Below are positions 1 to 9,274 of a stretch of 64,000 nucleotides of DNA, in pieces. How positions within the stretch are numbered: the first letter of the stretch is position 1; every line of letters starts with the position of its first letter. The stretch is from NCBI RefSeq assembly GCF_021147775.1, contig NZ_JAGTPK010000008.1, positions 124,001 to 188,000 on the forward strand, in the 5' to 3' direction. The notes under the pieces were generated by a model. The model was given only the letters and a program-made list of their open reading frames with translations. It did no database searches and was not told the DNA's origin. A program made the position numbers and the translations under genes. Origin of the DNA: Pseudomonas californiensis. Lineage in GTDB: Bacteria > Pseudomonadota > Gammaproteobacteria > Pseudomonadales > Pseudomonadaceae.

Positions 1-38
1 TGTTGGAAAAAACGGACCTTCAACAGCCAACCACATGA
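1..38 (+). CDS. C-terminal tail of an upstream gene (partial)
   Basis: One reading frame is open from the window edge to a TGA at 36-38 and ends in residues LEKTDLQQPTT. This resembles the short tail that follows the catalytic domain of a sensor kinase, and a response regulator starts 9 nt later, so a sensor-kinase partner is a reasonable guess. Another frame is open to a TGA at 49-51, overlapping the next start codon, and cannot be excluded. Too little is visible to name the product. Confidence 0.3.
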   Translation, partial: LEKTDLQQPTT

Positions 39-47
39 GCGATCATC

Positions 48-2165
48 ATGACCGATACCACTGCAACCATACTGATTGTCGATGACGACGCCCACGTCCG
101 AGACCTGCTGGAAGTTCTGCTGCACAATCAGAATTACCTGACCCAGACCGCAGAGTCCGGCGAGCAGGCACTGGCGCTGATCGAGCAGAGCCCGCCAGAC
201 CTGATCCTGCTGGATATCATGATGCCGGGCATGGACGGCTATGAAGTCGCCAGCCAGCTCAAGTCCAATAAAAGTACCTCCAATATCCCCATCATCATGC
301 TGTCGGCACTCGATCAGAAAAGCGCCCGAATATCGGGCCTGGAAGCTGGCGCCGAGGAGTACCTCAACAAGCCGGTGGACAGCGCAGAGTTGTGGCTTCG
401 CGTGCGCAATCTCTTGAGGCTCAAGGCATTTGGCGATTACCTGAAAAGCCATAGCCTGATCCTTGAGGATCAGTTGCAGCAACGCACCATTGATCTTGAA
501 CGTTTTCGTTCGGTGATGGACGCCTCGGAAGATGCAATTTTCCTCATCAACCGTAACACCATGAGCCTGATCGAATTCAACCGCCGCGCCTGTCAGCTAT
601 TGGGCTACACCACGGAAGAACTGCTGCACAAGACGCCCGCTGACCTGGGCGAGGCGTCCATGGAACAGCTGGAAGTCGTCTACGACCAGATCATTGCCGG
701 CAAAGGCCCGGTCGAGCCGATGGAAACGCAGATACGCGACAAAAGCGGCCGGGATGTTTCGGTGGAGGTTCATCGCCAGGCCTATAAAGCAGGCGAAGAC
801 TGGATCATCGTCGGCATCGTGCGCGACATCACCCGGCGCAAGGAAACCGATCAGCGTTTACTGAAGATGGCCCATTACGACTCGCTGACAGGCCTGCCCA
901 ACCGCGACCTGTTTTTCACCAGCCTGCAAATGGGCCTGACCCAGGCGGCGGTGAGCCGCTGGAAACTGGCCGCGATGACCGTAAACCTGGACGGCTTCAA
1001 AACCATCAACGAAACCTGGGGGCATGTGCTGGGCGATCAGGTGCTGCTGGAAGTCAGCCAGCGCCTTGCCGAATGCCTCAACGTCAGTGACACGCTGGGC
1101 CGCGTGGACGGCGACGAATTCGCGTTGATTCTCATGCTCCGTGACGGTCAGACCGACAGCCGGCAGACCCTGGAACGCATTCGCAAAGCCCTGCACAAAC
1201 CTTTCCAGATCGAAGGTCAGGACATCATCATGACGGCCAGTATCGGCATTGCGCTGTACCCGGAAGACGGAGACAACGCGCCTGAACTGATCCGCCACGC
1301 CTACACCGCGATGAACAGCGCGAAGAAGGCAGGGGTGAATACGTATCGCTTTTACACCGCACAAATGAATGCAGAGGTTGCTGCCCGCCTGGACCTCGAA
1401 AACGCTCTGCGCGACGCGGTTCACAAGAACGCCTTCGAGATCGTTTATCAGCCCAAGATCAGCCTGCATGATCGCCAGGTCTGCGGGCTTGAAGCTCTGC
1501 TGCGGTGGCCCCGACCGGACCTTCCCGCCGTGTCGCCAGCGGTGTTCATCCCTGTACTGGAGAGCCTAGGGCTGGTCAGTCAGGTCGGCAGTTGGGTGAT
1601 CGACAGCGTTTGCGCACAGATTGCAGATTGGCATCGCCGAGGGGTGGGGCTTTATCAGGTGGCAGTGAATGTCTCAGGCCATCAGATAAAGGGTGACAGC
1701 TTGATAGACGGGATCCGCAAGGCGTTGACCGACAACCAGATTGACCCGAAATGGCTGGAAGTGGAGCTGACCGAAAGCTCACTGATGGAGAACACCTCGC
1801 ACACCATCGCCAGCCTGAAGACACTCAAGGACATCGGCGTGAAGATTTCCATCGATGATTTTGGCACCGGCTATTCAAGCCTCGCGTACCTGCGCCGGTT
1901 CCCCATCGACAAGCTGAAGATCGACATCGCCTTCATTCGTGAAGTCACCAGCAACCCGCAGGACGCCGCCATTGCCAGAGCAATCATCGAACTGGCTCAC
2001 AGTCTTGATCTGAAGGTCATTGCCGAGGGCGTCGAAACTGTGGAACAACTGAATTTTCTGACCCTGAACCACTGCGATCAGGTGCAAGGCTTTCTGGTGA
2101 GCCGACCGCTGCAGCGCGAACAACTGGAGACTTACTTGCGCTCATCAGGCAGCCGAGTTGCGTAG
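48..2165 (+). CDS. Response regulator with REC, PAS, GGDEF and EAL domains (cyclic-di-GMP enzyme)
   Basis: This 705-residue cytoplasmic signalling protein begins with a receiver domain (about residues 5-125: acidic D12-D14, phospho-acceptor D56 in LLDIMMPG, conserved K near 108). A short helical linker leads to a PAS domain (about 150-270), a GGDEF domain (about 275-440) and an EAL domain (about 450-695). The EAL domain keeps EALLRW (E483) and DDFGTGYSSL, so c-di-GMP phosphodiesterase activity is likely. The GGDEF signature reads DGDEF at 354-358, with the first Gly replaced, so cyclase activity is doubtful; the domain may be regulatory. The gene follows the previous one closely and probably belongs to a two-component operon. 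No clear terminator follows it. Confidence 0.9.
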   Translation: MTDTTATILIVDDDAHVRDLLEVLLHNQNYLTQTAESGEQALALIEQSPPDLILLDIMMPGMDGYEVASQLKSNKSTSNIPIIMLSALDQKSARISGLEAGAEEYLNKPVDSAELWLRVRNLLRLKAFGDYLKSHSLILEDQLQQRTIDLERFRSVMDASEDAIFLINRNTMSLIEFNRRACQLLGYTTEELLHKTPADLGEASMEQLEVVYDQIIAGKGPVEPMETQIRDKSGRDVSVEVHRQAYKAGEDWIIVGIVRDITRRKETDQRLLKMAHYDSLTGLPNRDLFFTSLQMGLTQAAVSRWKLAAMTVNLDGFKTINETWGHVLGDQVLLEVSQRLAECLNVSDTLGRVDGDEFALILMLRDGQTDSRQTLERIRKALHKPFQIEGQDIIMTASIGIALYPEDGDNAPELIRHAYTAMNSAKKAGVNTYRFYTAQMNAEVAARLDLENALRDAVHKNAFEIVYQPKISLHDRQVCGLEALLRWPRPDLPAVSPAVFIPVLESLGLVSQVGSWVIDSVCAQIADWHRRGVGLYQVAVNVSGHQIKGDSLIDGIRKALTDNQIDPKWLEVELTESSLMENTSHTIASLKTLKDIGVKISIDDFGTGYSSLAYLRRFPIDKLKIDIAFIREVTSNPQDAAIARAIIELAHSLDLKVIAEGVETVEQLNFLTLNHCDQVQGFLVSRPLQREQLETYLRSSGSRVA

Positions 2166-2489
2166 GCCTTGATCTGGTCTACCCTTCAGTCCGGATTTGC
2201 AGGACGCAGATGGGCAGCAAACTGCCCCTTCTCACTACCGTAACGAATTCGATCCGACGTAATGAATTCATTCCACCTCGACCGAGCAAGCGGACGGCAA
2301 GGCTCTGATCGCAATCGTATTTCAGGATATCCCTGCCTGTAGCGTTTTCATTACAGCTCTCCTGCTTGCTGCTCGCACCAAAACCAAACAAGCCTCTGAT
2401 TTATAAAGAAAAATAAAACATGGCCGTAAAATTGCTATGGGTAAAGGATTCCTTCGCGCCTAGCGCGGAACCTATACCGAGGAGTTTTT
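2166..2489. other. Intergenic region upstream of gcvH
   Basis: This 324-nt gap must hold the gcvHP promoter. An AT-rich stretch lies at about 2400-2425. A small GC hairpin (CGCGC, loop CTA, GCGCG) sits at 2455-2467, just before the gcvH ribosome site GAGGAG at 2480. I looked for the conserved core of a glycine riboswitch and did not recognise one. No small gene is convincing. Confidence 0.5.
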
Positions 2490-2873
2490 ATGAGCGAGTT
2501 GCGATTCACCGTTGACCACGAATGGCTTCGCGCCGAAGCCGATGGCAGTGTCACGGTAGGCATCACGCCCTACGCACAAGAATCGCTCGGCGACGTAGTC
2601 TTCGTACAGCTTCCCGATCTGCAGTCCTACACTCAGCACGCCGAAGTCTCGGTCGTGGAATCGGTAAAAGCCGCCAGCAGCATCAACATGCCGCTGGACG
2701 GCGAAGTGGTCGACGTCAACTCGGCGCTCGACGCCACGCCAGAATTGGTCAACGAAGACGCCCTGGGCGCTGGCTGGTTCTTCCGCTTCATCCCGCAAGA
2801 TGCCAACGCCATCCACGGCCTGCTGGATCAGGACGCTTACGACCGTCTGATCAAAGCCAATGCCGAAGCCTGA
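2490..2873 (+). CDS. gcvH: Glycine cleavage system H protein
   Basis: The 127-residue lipoyl carrier of the glycine cleavage complex shuttles the aminomethyl group from GcvP to GcvT and on to the L protein. The lipoyl-attachment motif ESVKAAS is present with K60 as the modified lysine, and length is normal for the family. The ATG at 2490 is preceded by GAGGAG with good spacing. The stop lies 10 nt before the gcvP start, so the two are co-transcribed. The L protein (dihydrolipoamide dehydrogenase) is not in the window. Confidence 0.97.
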   Translation: MSELRFTVDHEWLRAEADGSVTVGITPYAQESLGDVVFVQLPDLQSYTQHAEVSVVESVKAASSINMPLDGEVVDVNSALDATPELVNEDALGAGWFFRFIPQDANAIHGLLDQDAYDRLIKANAEA

Positions 2874-2883
2874 GGAGCGAGCC

Positions 2884-5748
2884 ATGACTGACCGTATTGA
2901 ACTGACCACCGCCAACGAATTCATTGCCCGTCACATCGGCCCGCGCGCTGCCGACGAACAGGCCATGCTGCAGACACTGGGTTTCGACTCTATCGACGCG
3001 CTCAGCGAGAGCGTGATCCCGGAAAGCATCAAGGGCACCAGCGTTCTCAACCTGCCTGCCGGGCAAAGCGAAGCTGATGCGCTGGCCTCGATCAAGGCAA
3101 TCGCTGGCAAGAACCAACTGTTCAAAACCTACATTGGCCAGGGTTACTACAACACTCACACACCTGCGCCGATCCTGCGCAATCTGTTGGAAAATCCGGC
3201 CTGGTACACCGCCTACACGCCTTATCAGCCGGAAATTTCCCAAGGCCGCCTGGAATCGCTGCTCAACTTCCAGACCCTGATCAGCGACCTGACCGGTCTG
3301 CCGATTGCCAACGCATCACTGCTGGACGAAGCAACCGCCGCTGCCGAGGCCATGACGTTCTGCAAACGCCTCAGCAAGAACAAAGGCAGCATGCAGTTTT
3401 TCGCCTCCAGCCATTGCCATCCACAAACGCTGGACGTGTTACAGACCCGAGCCGAGCCGCTGGGCATCACTGTGGTCGTGGCGGATGAAAGCGAACTGGG
3501 CGACGTCAGCGACTACTTCGGTGCGCTGCTGCAATACCCGGCCAGCAACGGTGACGTGTTTGATTACCGCGAGCTGGTCGAGCGCTTCCACAGTGCCCAC
3601 GCACTGGTCGCGGTAGCGGCCGACCTGCTGGCCCTGACATTGCTGACGCCTCCAGGTGAATTTGGCGCCGACGTTGCCATCGGCAGCGCGCAACGCTTTG
3701 GCGTGCCGCTGGGCTTCGGCGGCCCGCATGCGGCTTACTTCTCGACACGCGACGCGTTCAAGCGCGACATGCCTGGCCGTCTGGTCGGTGTCTCGGTTGA
3801 TCGCCACGGCAAGCAGGCGCTACGTCTGGCCATGCAAACCCGCGAGCAACACATTCGTCGCGAGAAAGCGACCAGCAACATCTGCACCGCCCAGGTATTG
3901 CTGGCGAATATTGCCAGCATGTACGCGGTCTACCACGGGCCACGCGGCCTGACGCAAATCGCCAGTCGCGTTCATCACCTGACTGCGATATTCGCCCAGG
4001 GCCTGGGCCAGTTGGGCCTCAAGGTCGAGCAGCAGTTCTTCTTTGACAGCCTGACCATCAACACGGGCAGCAAGACGGCAGCACTGCATACCGCCGCACG
4101 TGAGCAGCACATCAATCTGCGCGAAGTCAGTGACGAATCGCTAGGTGTCTCACTCGACGAGACCACCTCGCAATCCGCCGTCGAAGCGCTATGGTCGATT
4201 TTTGCTACTGATGGCCAGAGCCTGCCTGATTTCCCGGCACTGGCTGCGAGCACCACATCACGCCTGCCAACCGCACTGCTGCGTGAATCGGCGATTCTCA
4301 GCCACCCGGTGTTCAACCGCTACCATTCTGAAACCGAATTGATGCGCTATCTGCGCAAGCTGGCCGACAAGGACCTGGCACTGGACCGCACCATGATTCC
4401 GCTGGGTTCGTGCACCATGAAACTCAACGCTGCCAGCGAAATGATCCCGGTGACCTGGGCCGAGTTCGGCAATCTGCACCCGTTCGCACCCGCAGAGCAA
4501 AGTGCCGGTTATCAGCAACTGACTGACGAGCTGGAAACCATGCTTTGCGCAGCCACCGGTTACGACGCCATCTCGCTGCAGCCCAACGCGGGCTCCCAGG
4601 GTGAGTACGCAGGCCTGCTGGCCATTCGCGCTTACCACCAGAGCCGTGGCGACGAACACCGCGACATCTGCCTGATCCCTTCTTCCGCACACGGCACCAA
4701 CCCCGCCACTGCCAACATGGCAGGCATGCGCGTGGTGGTGACCGCGTGTGATGCCCGCGGCAACGTTGACATCGACGACCTGCGCGCCAAAGCCATCGAG
4801 CACAGCGACAAGCTCGCAGCCTTGATGATTACCTACCCGTCCACTCATGGCGTGTTCGAAGAAGGCATTCGCGAGATCTGCGGCATCGTCCACGACCACG
4901 GCGGCCAGGTTTACATTGATGGCGCCAACATGAACGCCATGGTCGGCCTCTGTGCTCCAGGCAAGTTCGGCGGCGACGTCTCGCACCTCAACCTGCACAA
5001 GACGTTCTGCATCCCGCACGGTGGCGGCGGTCCGGGCGTTGGTCCGATCGGCGTCAAATCGCACCTGGCGCCATTCATGCCAGGCCATGCGCGCATGGAA
5101 CGCAAGGAAGGCGCCGTCTGCGCTGCGCCATTTGGCAGCGCGAGCATTTTGCCGATTACCTGGATGTACATCCGCATGATGGGCGGTGAGGGCCTCAAAC
5201 GCGCATCGCAATTGGCGATCCTCAATGCCAACTACATTTCCCGTCGTCTCGAAGAGCACTACCCAGTGCTCTACACCGGCACCAACGGGCTGGTGGCACA
5301 CGAGTGCATCCTTGATCTGCGTCCTCTGAAAGAGACCAGCGGCATCAGCGTGGATGACGTGGCCAAGCGCCTGATCGACTTCGGCTTCCATGCTCCGACC
5401 ATGTCCTTCCCGGTCGCGGGCACGCTGATGATCGAGCCGACCGAGAGCGAATCCAAGGAAGAACTGGACCGTTTCTGTGACGCCATGATCAAGATTCGCG
5501 AAGAAATCCGCGCGGTCGAGAACGGCACGCTGGACAAGGACGACAACCCGCTGAAAAACGCGCCGCACACCGCCGCTGAAATCGTCGGCCAATGGACGCA
5601 TCCGTACAGCCGTGAACAAGCCGTGTACCCGGTCGATTCCCTGATCGAAAACAAGTACTGGCCGCCGGTAGGTCGTGTCGACAACGTGTTCGGCGACCGC
5701 AACCTGGTCTGTGCCTGCCCCTCCATCGAGAGCTATCAGGAAGCCTGA
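2884..5748 (+). CDS. gcvP: Glycine dehydrogenase (decarboxylating), P protein
   Basis: This 954-residue PLP enzyme decarboxylates glycine and loads the aminomethyl group on GcvH-lipoamide. It is the long single-chain form, with an N-terminal half and a catalytic C-terminal half. The PLP lysine is K706 in [18 protein letters not shown]. The ATG at 2884 follows GAGGAG at 2873-2878; an upstream in-frame ATG at 2860 lies inside gcvH and is less likely. The last residues read YQEA. A 69-nt gap separates it from gcvT. Confidence 0.97.
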   Translation: MTDRIELTTANEFIARHIGPRAADEQAMLQTLGFDSIDALSESVIPESIKGTSVLNLPAGQSEADALASIKAIAGKNQLFKTYIGQGYYNTHTPAPILRNLLENPAWYTAYTPYQPEISQGRLESLLNFQTLISDLTGLPIANASLLDEATAAAEAMTFCKRLSKNKGSMQFFASSHCHPQTLDVLQTRAEPLGITVVVADESELGDVSDYFGALLQYPASNGDVFDYRELVERFHSAHALVAVAADLLALTLLTPPGEFGADVAIGSAQRFGVPLGFGGPHAAYFSTRDAFKRDMPGRLVGVSVDRHGKQALRLAMQTREQHIRREKATSNICTAQVLLANIASMYAVYHGPRGLTQIASRVHHLTAIFAQGLGQLGLKVEQQFFFDSLTINTGSKTAALHTAAREQHINLREVSDESLGVSLDETTSQSAVEALWSIFATDGQSLPDFPALAASTTSRLPTALLRESAILSHPVFNRYHSETELMRYLRKLADKDLALDRTMIPLGSCTMKLNAASEMIPVTWAEFGNLHPFAPAEQSAGYQQLTDELETMLCAATGYDAISLQPNAGSQGEYAGLLAIRAYHQSRGDEHRDICLIPSSAHGTNPATANMAGMRVVVTACDARGNVDIDDLRAKAIEHSDKLAALMITYPSTHGVFEEGIREICGIVHDHGGQVYIDGANMNAMVGLCAPGKFGGDVSHLNLHKTFCIPHGGGGPGVGPIGVKSHLAPFMPGHARMERKEGAVCAAPFGSASILPITWMYIRMMGGEGLKRASQLAILNANYISRRLEEHYPVLYTGTNGLVAHECILDLRPLKETSGISVDDVAKRLIDFGFHAPTMSFPVAGTLMIEPTESESKEELDRFCDAMIKIREEIRAVENGTLDKDDNPLKNAPHTAAEIVGQWTHPYSREQAVYPVDSLIENKYWPPVGRVDNVFGDRNLVCACPSIESYQEA

Positions 5749-5817
5749 CAGCCACCTCACGGCGCTGTCGACCCCGGTCGGCGGCGCTGCAAGCACTCGA
5801 TCATCAAGGAATTGAAC

Positions 5818-6942
5818 ATGTCCACAGAAACGTTGCTGACCACTCCCCTGCACGCCCTGCACCGCGAACTCGGCGCAAAAATGGTGCCGTTCGCAGGCTA
5901 CGATATGCCGGTCCAATACCCGGCCGGCGTCATGAAAGAACACTTGCACACCCGTGCGCAGGCAGGTTTGTTTGACGTCTCGCACATGGGCCAGATTCGC
6001 CTGACTGGCGCTGAAGCCGCCACCGCACTGGAAACCCTGGTTCCGGTGGATATCGTCGACCTGCCGGTCGGCATGCAGCGTTATGCGATGTTCACCAACG
6101 AAACCGGGGGCATCCTCGACGACCTGATGGTCGCCAATCTGGGTAACGACCAACTCATGCTGGTCGTCAACGCAGCCTGCAAGGATCAGGATCTGGCACA
6201 TCTGCGCAAGCACCTGGGCGAGTCCTGCACCGTCGAATCGCTGTTTGAACAACGCGCGCTGCTCGCCTTGCAGGGCCCGGAGGCCGTCACGGTGCTTGCA
6301 CGTCTCGCGCCGCAAGTAGCGACCATGACCTTCATGCAGTTTGCCAGCGTCACGCTGATGGGCGTCGAATGCTTCGTCAGCCGCTCGGGTTACACCGGCG
6401 AAGACGGTTATGAAATCTCCGTGCCCACCGAGCATGCCGAAGCTCTGGCGCGTCGCTTGCTGGATGAGCCGGAAGTCGCACCTATCGGCCTGGGCGCGCG
6501 TGATTCCCTGCGTCTTGAAGCAGGCCTCTGCCTGTATGGCCACGACATGAACACTGAAACCTCACCTGTCGAGGCCAGCCTGTTGTGGGCAATTTCCAAA
6601 ACCCGTCGGGCCGATGGCGCGCGGGCGGGTGGTTTTCCGGGCGCAGCGCATATCTTTGCCCAACAGAAGAACGGCGTCGATAAAAAGCGCGTCGGCCTGT
6701 TGCCACAAGAGCGCACGCCCGTGCGTGAAGGCACTCAGATTGTAGATGCCAGCGATAACGTCATTGGTACGGTATGCAGTGGTGGGTTCGGCCCGAGTCT
6801 CGGCGGTCCGTTGGCAATGGCTTATCTGAACATTGACTATACAACGCTGGATACATCGGTCTGGGCAATGGTTCGCGGCAAGAAAGTTCCGATGCATATC
6901 GCTAAAATGCCTTTTGTTGCGCAACGTTACTTCCGCGGTTGA
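5818..6942 (+). CDS. gcvT: Glycine cleavage system aminomethyltransferase, T protein
   Basis: This 374-residue tetrahydrofolate-dependent enzyme releases ammonia from aminomethyl-lipoyl-GcvH and forms 5,10-methylene-THF. It matches the family across its length, including the N-terminal PFAGYDMPVQYP region, FDVSHMGQ and the SRSGYTGEDGYE segment. The ATG at 5818 was chosen over a TTG two codons upstream because a ribosome site (AAGGA at 5806-5810) sits at suitable distance. It follows gcvP in the same orientation and probably shares its transcript. Confidence 0.96.
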   Translation: MSTETLLTTPLHALHRELGAKMVPFAGYDMPVQYPAGVMKEHLHTRAQAGLFDVSHMGQIRLTGAEAATALETLVPVDIVDLPVGMQRYAMFTNETGGILDDLMVANLGNDQLMLVVNAACKDQDLAHLRKHLGESCTVESLFEQRALLALQGPEAVTVLARLAPQVATMTFMQFASVTLMGVECFVSRSGYTGEDGYEISVPTEHAEALARRLLDEPEVAPIGLGARDSLRLEAGLCLYGHDMNTETSPVEASLLWAISKTRRADGARAGGFPGAAHIFAQQKNGVDKKRVGLLPQERTPVREGTQIVDASDNVIGTVCSGGFGPSLGGPLAMAYLNIDYTTLDTSVWAMVRGKKVPMHIAKMPFVAQRYFRG

Positions 6943-6983
6943 ATAGCAGCGTCAAAAAAACAGCGACGCGTGCATCATATAAA

Positions 6984-7024
6984 CAGGCTGTCCACTCTGC
7001 TGCCATGCGGAGTTGAACAGCCTG
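6984..7024 (+). terminator. Hairpin downstream of gcvT
   Basis: CAGGCTGT (6984-6991) pairs perfectly with ACAGCCTG (7017-7024), and inner ACTC/GAGT can also pair. There is no U-tract after it, so it may protect the gcv mRNA end or act in Rho-dependent termination rather than being a classic terminator. Confidence 0.45.
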
Positions 7025-7335
7025 AGGTCAGCACTTGAAACGCACCGGCAATGTGCACAAACACGTGTAAACATGATGACTGCACCCATTCGGTGAACAA
7101 GCGTTTTGCCACCCTCTGCCCCCGGAAACAGGGTACGAAACGGGGGCTTGTTTTTGTCACAAGAGTTGGCGTAGAGTTTCTGAACTGTGTTTGCATAGGT
7201 CGCTGAATCGGGACCTGGGCAGTAGCTCTAGGTTTGCTACAACCCGCTCTACGTTTCTTACTTCCTGCAACCAGCCCCAGTACTCTTTCAGGTGAAAGAG
7301 GCTGTCATTAATTCAAGCGTCAAGGAAATAAGATA
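7025..7335. promoter_or_regulatory. Probable long 5' leader of the cold-shock gene
   Basis: About 310 nt without a gene precede the cold-shock gene, as expected for this family, whose leaders often respond to temperature. A neat hairpin (CTCTTTC, loop AGGT, GAAAGAG) lies at 7283-7300, close to the start. I could not fix a promoter with confidence. The reading as a thermo-responsive leader comes from family knowledge plus the hairpin. Confidence 0.4.
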
Positions 7336-7548
7336 ATGTCCACACGTCAGAGCGGCACCGTCAAGTGGTTCAACGACGAAAAGGGTTTTGGTTTTATCAC
7401 TCCAGAAAGCGGTCCGGATCTGTTCGTGCATTTCCGCGCAATTCAAGGTAACGGCTTCAAGAGCCTGAAAGAAGGCCAGAAAGTTACATTCGTCGCAGTG
7501 CAGGGCCAGAAAGGCATGCAGGCTGACGAAGTTCAAGCCGAAGCCTGA
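7336..7548 (+). CDS. Cold-shock domain protein (CspA family)
   Basis: This 70-residue single-domain nucleic-acid chaperone has RNP1 (KGFGFITP) and RNP2 (LFVHF), the two surface motifs that bind single-stranded RNA or DNA. Length is exactly that of the family. The start is the ATG at 7336 after AAGGAAATAAGATA. It is followed at once by a strong terminator, so it is monocistronic. Pseudomonads carry several paralogues, and I cannot tell which one this is. Confidence 0.96.
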   Translation: MSTRQSGTVKWFNDEKGFGFITPESGPDLFVHFRAIQGNGFKSLKEGQKVTFVAVQGQKGMQADEVQAEA

Positions 7549-7561
7549 GCCACACCCCCGA

Positions 7562-7592
7562 AAGCCCCTGACATGACTGCCAGGGGCTTTTT
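7562..7592 (+). terminator. Rho-independent terminator of the cold-shock gene
   Basis: AAGCCCCTG pairs with CAGGGGCTT across a 10-nt loop and is followed by a run of T. Confidence 0.92.
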
Positions 7593-7607
7593 TGCAGACG
7601 TCACTTC

Positions 7608-8129
7608 GTGAACGGCGGCTTCATCGTGATTGATAGCGTTACAACGCCCCGACACGTCCTCCGGCCTCGGGGTGATTTTCAGCCCGCCAGCCTGCCTCGC
7701 CGTATGGCTGCCATCAGCTACGACATACTGCTTTGCCTCGCTCTGCAAATGATCACCACCTTTCTCTACAAGCTCATCTCAATGATGATCGTCCGTGAAG
7801 CACGTCTGCGCGAACTTTCCGAGTCAGGATCGCTGGACGGCGATCCACTGCTTTCGTGCATTCTGCTGCTGGTCACCTTTGCCTTCTTCGCCCGATTCTG
7901 GACCCGTGGCGGACAGACGCTGGGCATGCAGGCCTGGGGGATTCGCGTGCAAAACGCGGACGGCACGCGTATCAGCCTGACACAGGCACTGTTGCGCTTT
8001 GCGGTAGCGGTGGTTTCCTGGCTGTGCTTTGGGCTAGGCTTTATCTGGAGCCTGTTCGACACAGATCGCCGTACCTGGCACGACCGGTACTCCAGGAGTC
8101 GGCTGGTACGAGTACCTGGGCAGAGATAA
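7608..8129 (+). CDS. RDD family membrane protein
   Basis: This is an inner-membrane protein of up to 173 residues with the RDD-type signature: an early RRMAA arginine pair before the first membrane segment, and TLGMQAWGIRVQNADG after the second, followed by a third hydrophobic stretch and RTWHDRYS. The family's function is unknown; some members are linked to ion or osmolyte transport. The start is uncertain: GTG at 7608 and GTG at 7626 both lack a clear ribosome site, and family-like similarity seems to begin near PRHVLRPRGDF (about 7650), where the codon is ACG. It lies convergent to lptG. Confidence 0.8.
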   Translation: MNGGFIVIDSVTTPRHVLRPRGDFQPASLPRRMAAISYDILLCLALQMITTFLYKLISMMIVREARLRELSESGSLDGDPLLSCILLLVTFAFFARFWTRGGQTLGMQAWGIRVQNADGTRISLTQALLRFAVAVVSWLCFGLGFIWSLFDTDRRTWHDRYSRSRLVRVPGQR

Positions 8130-8170
8130 CCGCCCTCCCACCTGCCCCGCAAACAAATACGTCGCCCATG

Positions 8171-8198
8171 AAAAAGCCGACTCTGAGTCGGCTTTTTC
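8171..8198. terminator. Bidirectional terminator between the RDD gene and lptG
   Basis: A near-perfect palindrome (AAAAAGCCGACT / AGTCGGCTTTTT) has T-runs on both sides and can serve the two convergent genes. Confidence 0.9.
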
Positions 8199-8212
8199 AG
8201 AACTGCCAAGCG

Positions 8213-9274
8213 CTATCCGGCGCGACGCAGCAACCACAAGCCCGCGACGGCACAGGCAGTGGCAGGCACCAGTACGGCCAGCAACGGCGGGAAGCCGAAC
8301 ACCTGGCTTGACGGACCCAGCAGGTCCTGGACGATACGGAAAGTGAAACCGACCAATACGCCCGTAAACACGCGTTGTCCCAGTGTTACAGAACGCAGTG
8401 GCCCGAAAATGAACGAGATGGCCATCAGCACCAGCGCCACCGTCACGAATGGCTGCAAGACCTTGGTCCAGAACGCCAGCCAGTAACGACCGTTGCTCAA
8501 GCCCTGATCGGCGAGGTAATGCGAGTAGCTCCACAAGCCAGAGATCGACAGCGACTCGGGCGGCATGACTACGGTGCTCAGCAACTGCGGGCTGAGAGAC
8601 ACATCCCATCGTTCCAGCGGAGTGTTGATAACCTCGGTGCTGCCGTCACGGAAATACGTGGTGGCGACGTCTTTCAGTTCCCAGTAATCCGTCTTGAAGT
8701 TGGCCTGCCGGGCGAAGCTTGAGGTCAGCATGTGGCGCTGATCGTCGAACCGATAGCGCGTCACGCCATACATCAGGCCGTTGGGCTGCACGGCGTTGAT
8801 ATGGATGAACTCATCACCCTGACGATGCCACAGGCCGTGCTTGGCGCTTTGCGCATCACCGGTGCCCTGAGCCAGCGAACGGTTGGCCTGCGCCTGATTC
8901 TCGGCATAAGGCGCGACGTATTCACCCACCAGCACACCGGCGACCATCAGGAACAGCATGGGCTTCATGACTGCCCACACGATACGCCCTATGGAAACAC
9001 CCGCTGCACGCATGATGGTCAGTTCGCTGCTGCTGGCCAGGCTGCCCAGACCGATCAGACAGCCGATCAGCGCAGCCATCGGCAGCATGTCGTAGACGCG
9101 ACGTGGTGCCGTCATCAGTACGAAACTGCTGGCATCCCACACACTGTAGGTGTCGGAGATATCGCCCATTTCGTCGATGAACGCGAACAGCGACGCCAGG
9201 CCAAGGATGATCCCCAGTACCGCCATAATGGCCATGAACACACTTTTGCCAATGTACCGGTCGAGCTTAACCAC
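8213..9274 (-). CDS. lptG: LPS export ABC transporter permease LptG
   Basis: This 353-residue inner-membrane protein pairs with LptF and the LptB ATPase to extract lipopolysaccharide and push it toward the LptC-A-D bridge. It has the YjgP/YjgQ layout: a first membrane segment after LDRYIGKSVFMAI, two more near the N terminus, a large periplasmic jellyroll-like domain and three C-terminal membrane helices. The GTG at 9274 is chosen because the protein then begins VVKLDRYIG and overlaps the lptF stop by 8 nt, suggesting translational coupling. Confidence 0.94.
   Translation of the reverse strand: MVKLDRYIGKSVFMAIMAVLGIILGLASLFAFIDEMGDISDTYSVWDASSFVLMTAPRRVYDMLPMAALIGCLIGLGSLASSSELTIMRAAGVSIGRIVWAVMKPMLFLMVAGVLVGEYVAPYAENQAQANRSLAQGTGDAQSAKHGLWHRQGDEFIHINAVQPNGLMYGVTRYRFDDQRHMLTSSFARQANFKTDYWELKDVATTYFRDGSTEVINTPLERWDVSLSPQLLSTVVMPPESLSISGLWSYSHYLADQGLSNGRYWLAFWTKVLQPFVTVALVLMAISFIFGPLRSVTLGQRVFTGVLVGFTFRIVQDLLGPSSQVFGFPPLLAVLVPATACAVAGLWLLRRAG

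Noticed and set aside
2166..2489. Possible glycine riboswitch before gcvH
   Set aside because: I did not recognise the conserved core or tandem aptamer pattern; only a small hairpin is present.
4258..6543. Long minus-strand open frame (761 codons) opposite gcvP and gcvT
   Set aside because: It is antisense to two certain genes, has no recognisable domain, and such shadows are common in GC-rich DNA.
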